From Marinomonas shanghaiensis (GTDB lineage: Bacteria > Pseudomonadota > Gammaproteobacteria > Pseudomonadales > Marinomonadaceae): a stretch of 64,000 bases of DNA. The first letter of the stretch is position 1, and the number at the start of each line of letters is the position of its first letter. The notes under the pieces were generated by a model. It saw only the letters and a program-made list of their open reading frames with translations, did no database searches and had not been told where the DNA came from. Position numbers and translations under genes: made by a program. Shown piece by piece: positions 59,917 through 64,000 of this stretch. The stretch is taken from assembly GCF_003259175.1 (NCBI RefSeq), contig NZ_QGOK01000003.1:124001-188000 (forward strand), in the 5' to 3' direction.

Positions 59917-60870
59917 ATGTCTTCTAGTCGAGCTTTACCACCGCTTAAATCCCTGCAGGCGTTTCGTTATGCGGCGCAGACGTTGAGTTTTAAGAAGGCA
60001 GCGGAGTCGCTTTTTGTGACGCAGGCGGCGGTGAGTCAGCAGATGAAAACCTTGGAACAAGCCTTGGGTGTGGCGTTGTTTGAACGACACACTCGCCAAG
60101 TGGTATTGACGGCGGAAGGTCAGTATTTATTGGATTACGTTGAAAAAGCCTTTGGTTTATTAGAAGAAGGGGTGAAAGGCATTATGGAAGATCCGACACC
60201 CAATACCTTGGTGATCAGCTCGGTGCCGTCGTTTTCGAGCCGTTGGTTGGTGTCGCGTTTAGGGCGCTTTCAAGCGCAAGAGCCGGAGATTAATCTGCGC
60301 TTGAGTCCGAGCATTGATTTATCGACTTTTGCGGACAGTGATTTGGATTTGTGTATTCGCTTGGGCCGTGGTCAGTATGCGGGGCTGAAATCGCAATTGT
60401 TGTTCAAAGAGTATTTGGTACTGGTGTGTCATCCTTCGATGATCAACATGAGCCAGCCAATCAAGGAGCAGTTGCTCAATATTCCTATTATTACCGATAC
60501 TGGGCCGGACGTACGACATGTGTGGCCTGTGCTGCAGCGCTTTTTGGACCTTTACGATATGCCGATGAAGTCGCATTTGCATGTGGCGGATTCGACTTCT
60601 TTGGTGGAGGCTTTGTTGTCTTGCCAAGGTTTGGCAATGATGCGTTATGGTTTGGTGTATGAGCTGATTGAGAAAGGGCAGCTGATTTGTCCTTTGCCGA
60701 TTTACATGAAGTCTCAGTACGATTTTTACCTTGTTGCGCCCGCACCGCATTTTAAATACCAAAAGGTGACGGCGTTCAAACATTGGATTGAAGGTGAGGT
60801 GAAGGCGATAGATTTGTCATGGCAGGCGTATTTAAAGAATCATCCTGAAGTGGAAGAGGTGAAGGTGTAG
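59917..60870 (+). CDS. LysR-family transcriptional regulator (GcvA-like)
   Basis: 317 aa. N-terminal HTH (about 8-67): LPPLKSLQAFRYAAQTLSFKKAAESLFVTQAAVSQQMKTLEQALGVALFERHTRQVVLT, the GcvA-type opening. The effector domain has FSSRWLVSRLGRFQAQEPEINLRLSPSIDLSTFADSDLDLCIRLGRG. GcvA-like regulators often control amino-acid or amine metabolism. It is divergent from the DUF1127 gene, a very common arrangement in which it may regulate that gene. Ribosome site AAAGG. Confidence 0.9.
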   Translation: MSSSRALPPLKSLQAFRYAAQTLSFKKAAESLFVTQAAVSQQMKTLEQALGVALFERHTRQVVLTAEGQYLLDYVEKAFGLLEEGVKGIMEDPTPNTLVISSVPSFSSRWLVSRLGRFQAQEPEINLRLSPSIDLSTFADSDLDLCIRLGRGQYAGLKSQLLFKEYLVLVCHPSMINMSQPIKEQLLNIPIITDTGPDVRHVWPVLQRFLDLYDMPMKSHLHVADSTSLVEALLSCQGLAMMRYGLVYELIEKGQLICPLPIYMKSQYDFYLVAPAPHFKYQKVTAFKHWIEGEVKAIDLSWQAYLKNHPEVEEVKV

Positions 60871-60945
60871 ATTCTTTTTTAGGATATTGACGGTGAATTT
60901 GTTACAGTCTGTCGTTCGTTAAAAATAAGGTAGCACCTCTGTATT

Positions 60946-62283
60946 ATGCCCATTAGACATTTATTCGGTTCAACGCCTACTTTTGCGGTTGAACCTGACC
61001 AATTCCATGTTCTGCAATCTGCCCTTAGTTTTCGAGAATATTTATTAGAAGCGATTCATAACGCGACGTCGAGAGTTTATCTTGTGGCGCTGTATCTTGA
61101 AGATGATGAAGCGGGCAGGGAGGTTTTGACGGCGGCTTATGAAGCCAAGCAGCGTAACCCTAAGTTAGACATTGCTATCTGTGTGGACTGGCATCGTGCT
61201 CAGCGTGGTTTGATTGGCGCTGAAAAAGCCGCGGGCAATGCGGCTATGTATCAAGCGTTTGCTGAACGATATGAGTACGATATTCCGGTGTATGGCGTGC
61301 CGGTTCGTAACCGTGAAGTGTTTGGTGTATTGCATTTAAAAGGCTTTGTTATTGATGATACGGTGATTTATAGCGGTGCCAGTTTGAACAATGTGTATCT
61401 GCATTTTCAAGACCGTTATCGGTTTGACCGTTATCATGTGATTCAGAATGCTGCGTTGGCGGACAGCATGGTGGGCTTCGTTCGCAATGAGATGATACGT
61501 CATCCCGCGGTGAACAATCTTGCCCAAGCCGGACTGCCTGCGACGAAAGAGCTAAAATCTGTCATTCGACAATTTAGAATCTCGTTGGGCCGTTCGTCTT
61601 ATGGTGGTGAAAAGCAGTTTGTTGGCGATCAGCAGGTGGCGGTGACGCCTTTGGTGGGAGTGGGGAAACGTTTTAACGCGCTGAACCAAAAAATTACGGT
61701 GCTGTTGGCGGAGGCGAAACAGGAGATTGTGCTGTGCACACCGTATTTTAATTTGCCGAAAGTTGTGCTGAGAGAAGTGAAACGCGCGATCAAACGTGGT
61801 GTGAAGGTGCATGTTGTGGTGGGGGATAAAACCGCGAATGATTTTTATATCGCGCCCGATCAGCCTTTTAAAGCCATTGGTGGTTTGCCGTATTTGTATG
61901 AGATGAATTTGCGTAAATTTGCCCGCGCGAATGAAAGTCATATTGCCTCGGGCGAGTTGTCGATCCATTTATGGAAGCATGACAACCATAGTTATCATTT
62001 AAAGGGTCTTTGGGTTGATCGTCGGACTATGTTGCTAACCGGTAATAATGTTAACCCTAGAGCCTGGGCGTTGGATTTGGAAAACGGCTTGTTGGTGGAA
62101 GATCCGCAGCAGCATTTGTTGGCTAAGTTTACGGCGGAGTTTGATAATATTCATCAACATACTCAACGGATTGCGTCGTATCGTCAGTTGGAAACCATTC
62201 ATGATTACCCTGACAAAATCCAAAGACTGTTGAAAAAAGTCATTCGCACACGGGCGGATCGATTGCTTAAGCGGATTTTGTAG
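60946..62283 (+). CDS. pssA: CDP-diacylglycerol-serine O-phosphatidyltransferase
   Basis: 445 aa, PLD superfamily. Two HKD motifs: VLHLKGFVIDDTVIYSGASLNN (about 128-150) and YHLKGLWVDRRTMLLTGNNVNPRAW (about 348-372), with the GNNVNPRAW end typical of PssA rather than cardiolipin synthase. E. coli PssA is 451 aa. It makes phosphatidylserine from CDP-diacylglycerol and serine at the inner membrane, leading to phosphatidylethanolamine. The basic C-terminus (RLLKKVIRTRADRLLKRIL) probably binds membrane. Monocistronic, followed by a strong terminator. Confidence 0.92.
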   Translation: MPIRHLFGSTPTFAVEPDQFHVLQSALSFREYLLEAIHNATSRVYLVALYLEDDEAGREVLTAAYEAKQRNPKLDIAICVDWHRAQRGLIGAEKAAGNAAMYQAFAERYEYDIPVYGVPVRNREVFGVLHLKGFVIDDTVIYSGASLNNVYLHFQDRYRFDRYHVIQNAALADSMVGFVRNEMIRHPAVNNLAQAGLPATKELKSVIRQFRISLGRSSYGGEKQFVGDQQVAVTPLVGVGKRFNALNQKITVLLAEAKQEIVLCTPYFNLPKVVLREVKRAIKRGVKVHVVVGDKTANDFYIAPDQPFKAIGGLPYLYEMNLRKFARANESHIASGELSIHLWKHDNHSYHLKGLWVDRRTMLLTGNNVNPRAWALDLENGLLVEDPQQHLLAKFTAEFDNIHQHTQRIASYRQLETIHDYPDKIQRLLKKVIRTRADRLLKRIL

Positions 62284-62311
62284 AAAAGATATTTCCGTGT
62301 TGTTATGTCAT

Positions 62312-62345
62312 AAAAAAAGCGAATCAAACGATTCGCTTTTTGCTT
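62312..62345. terminator. Terminator between pssA and gbcA
   Basis: GCGAATC (62319-62325) and GATTCGC (62330-62336) with a 4-base loop, flanked by an A-run and a T-run, serve the two converging genes. Confidence 0.9.
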
Positions 62346-62373
62346 TTCTAGAGGGGCTAGAAAAAGGTTGGGG

Positions 62374-63651
62374 CTATTTGGCTTTTAGATTTTTCTGCAC
62401 GGTTGATGAATACCAGTCCAAAAAGTTGATAACGCCAAATTCGTAGGTTTCTGAGTAAGGTCCTGGTTGATAGCCAATGGAGTTGATGCCGAGCTGGTTG
62501 CGTTCGCCGAGGACTTTGTCTTGTTCGTTGGTGGCATCCCAGACCTTGCGTAGCGTGTCTGTGTCGTAATCGATACCTTCTACGGCGTCTTTGTGAACGA
62601 ACCATTTGCTGGTGACTATGCTTTCTTGGGCGGAAATAGGCAGCACCCGGAAGACGATGAAGTGGTCGGATTGCATGTGGTTCCATGAGTTGGGTAAGTG
62701 CAATATGCGCATGGAGCCCAGTTCACGGTTTTTAATGCGACCCAGTGGTAATGAGCAAGCGGAAGATCCGTCTATGGTCATGACTTTGGTGCCTTTTTTC
62801 AGCGGCATGCGCACAATACGGTTACGCTGCACTGCTCCAAAGCTTTTATGCTTGTGTGGAATGCCTTCCGCATCCCATTGTGCGGCTTGAGCGTGGTAAT
62901 GGTCGAGGAAGTCTTGCGGTGCTCGTGGGTCTTCGGTGTCGTCCCATTCTAATAATGTGTTGAGCAGTTCAGGGTGACTGCCTGCACAGTGATAACATTC
63001 GCGGTTGTTTTCCAATACCAGTTTCCAGTTGGCGCGTTCGTACATGGTCGATTCGACGGCCAGTTTGGTATTTTCTACGTCGTAGGGTTCCATGTATTCG
63101 TCGAGTGTTGCTAGGAAATCGTCAAAACCGTCATCGGGTGCGGTTTTGCCGAGACAGACAAAGATAAAACCTCCGCCTGTTTTGCAAAACGCCGATTTTA
63201 GGCCGTGCTGTTTCATGTCGAAGTTTTTATTCATTTCTGTGCCAGCAAACAGCAGGTTGCCTTTTAGGTCGTATGTCCACTGGTGGTAAGGGCAAACCAA
63301 ATTGGCGACTTTACCGCGGTGCTCTGTGCAAATAACCGAACCACGGTGACGACAGGTGTTATGAAAAGCATTCACCTTGCCTTCGGCGTCGCGCACAATC
63401 AAGACGGGGTTTTGACCAATTTCCACCGTAAAGTAATCGCCTTTTTTGGGGATTTCACTGGTCATACCGACAAAGAGCCATTCTTTTTGAAAGACTTCTT
63501 CCATGTCGATTCGGAACATGTGTGGGTCGTTATAAAGCGGCGCGTCTAAGGAGTAATTGCTCGCGCGTTTTTCTAGTAACTGTGTCATGGCAGTTTTCGC
63601 TTCTTCTAGAGAAGCATGGCGTACATTCAGTAGGTCGTGTTGTTGATTCAT
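62374..63651 (-). CDS. gbcA: Glycine betaine monooxygenase, Rieske oxygenase subunit
   Basis: 425 aa. Rieske 2Fe-2S ligands C100-R-H102 and C120-P-Y-H123 in HNTCRHRGSVIC ... NLVCPYHQWTYDLKG. Mononuclear iron site in NNRECYHCAGSHPELL (His221, His226) with a later Asp. SLDAPLYNDPHMFRIDMEEVFQKEWLFVGMTSEIP at the N-terminus fits GbcA. It oxidises glycine betaine to dimethylglycine with release of formaldehyde, using electrons from GbcB encoded divergently. The product is the substrate of the dgcAB operon at 10-18 kb. Carnitine or stachydrine oxygenase are alternatives but less likely with gbcB and dgcAB in the same window. Confidence 0.9.
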   Translation of the reverse strand: MNQQHDLLNVRHASLEEAKTAMTQLLEKRASNYSLDAPLYNDPHMFRIDMEEVFQKEWLFVGMTSEIPKKGDYFTVEIGQNPVLIVRDAEGKVNAFHNTCRHRGSVICTEHRGKVANLVCPYHQWTYDLKGNLLFAGTEMNKNFDMKQHGLKSAFCKTGGGFIFVCLGKTAPDDGFDDFLATLDEYMEPYDVENTKLAVESTMYERANWKLVLENNRECYHCAGSHPELLNTLLEWDDTEDPRAPQDFLDHYHAQAAQWDAEGIPHKHKSFGAVQRNRIVRMPLKKGTKVMTIDGSSACSLPLGRIKNRELGSMRILHLPNSWNHMQSDHFIVFRVLPISAQESIVTSKWFVHKDAVEGIDYDTDTLRKVWDATNEQDKVLGERNQLGINSIGYQPGPYSETYEFGVINFLDWYSSTVQKNLKAK

Positions 63652-63930
63652 CTTTCTGGGCCTTACATGACAAAAAGAGTGATGGACTGTTTAACAGTGT
63701 CGTTTATTGTGAGGCTATATTGGCGCAATCAAGCGGGAAAGAAATGACCATTCACGACACGGGAAGATACCTAAATCGACTCGCAATCTCTTGTCCCTTC
63801 TGGCGTTGGCTGCCATGAGCAACTAATTGTCGCAGAGAGTTAACTTGCACGGCTCAACAGCATCCAAAATGGCTCGAAAAGGTGCAGTTCAATTATTTTA
63901 GGTACGCTACATTCATTAAGAGATTTCCAT

Positions 63931-64000
63931 ATGACTAACTCTACAAAGACGGTGAACGCCGATTATTTGGCACCAGTACATACTCAGACTTGGGTAAATG
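63931..64000 (+). CDS. gbcB: Glycine betaine monooxygenase reductase subunit (partial, 5' end only)
   Basis: An ATG at 63931 opens a frame reading MTNSTKTVNADYLAPVHTQT then WVN up to the window edge. The NPVxTQTWxNG-like start is characteristic of GbcB, the FAD and 2Fe-2S ferredoxin reductase that feeds GbcA. Divergent orientation from gbcA with a 279-base shared promoter region (63652-63930) is the Pseudomonas-type arrangement. Only 23 codons are visible, so the call rests on the start motif and on context. The ribosome site is weak (AAGAGA). Confidence 0.7.
   Translation, partial: MTNSTKTVNADYLAPVHTQTWVN

Overview
The window looks like the chromosome of a marine gammaproteobacterium of the Oceanospirillales, most likely Marinomonas or a close relative. 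This is inferred from the gene families and their order (glucosylglycerate synthesis, GbcAB/DgcAB glycine betaine catabolism, TRAP transporters, HpxO-type urate oxidation) and from the moderate GC with AT-rich intergenic DNA. No rRNA, tRNA or CRISPR array was recognised by eye.

Layout. 0-3 kb: a compatible-solute pair (glucosyl-3-phosphoglycerate synthase, cut by the window edge, and its phosphatase) and an EamA exporter. 3-4.4 kb: a REP-associated tyrosine transposase (RAYT) surrounded by short repeats. 4.4-9.8 kb: a MYG1-family protein, a large propeller-sensor diguanylate cyclase and an M48 lipoprotein protease. 10-18.2 kb: a dimethylglycine-demethylation operon (M19-like protein, DUF5943-like protein, dgcA, dgcB, ETF alpha and beta). 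18.5-21.8 kb: a dCache chemoreceptor and an orphan iron-type binding protein. 21.9-29.9 kb: an arabinoside-utilisation operon (GH51 arabinofuranosidase, ABC importer, mutarotase) behind an ArsR-type regulator with a large beta-rich C-terminal domain. 30-35 kb: a TRAP transporter plus an enolase-superfamily dehydratase, with a divergent FadR-type regulator. 35-47.6 kb: purine catabolism (hpxO, uraH, uraD, a 2OG-Fe(II) oxygenase, a guanine-deaminase-like enzyme, an ABC importer, xdhABC), which together would carry guanine through xanthine and urate to allantoin. A Phd antitoxin with an internally deleted RelE-type toxin sits between the importer and xdhA. 47.7-51.9 kb: AraC / hydrolase / MFS / cyclophilin-like cluster.

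51.9-59.8 kb is an accessory island. It holds a ParE-like orphan, tandem 171-bp repeats, a complete RelBE-type pair, a lone membrane protein, a DUF1127 gene fragment abutting a second RAYT element, a small WYL-like protein, an ABC/SMC-type AAA ATPase interrupted by one in-frame stop codon, and a DUF4393 (Abi-alpha) protein. 59.9-64 kb returns to core genes: LysR regulator, pssA, and the divergent gbcA/gbcB pair that starts glycine betaine breakdown and feeds the dgc operon 50 kb away.

The most interesting signals are these. (1) Both RAYT genes have a promoter whose -10 box is covered by a LexA-like operator, which suggests SOS control of a REP transposase. (2) The DUF4393 + AAA ATPase pair looks like a candidate anti-phage module disabled by a single stop codon. 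(3) The RelBE module is bracketed by copies of the same repeat. (4) The M19 'dipeptidase' of the betaine operon lacks its N-terminal metal ligands. (5) An ArsR-type winged helix is joined to a possible carbohydrate-sensing domain. All family names come from reading motifs by eye; no database search was run.
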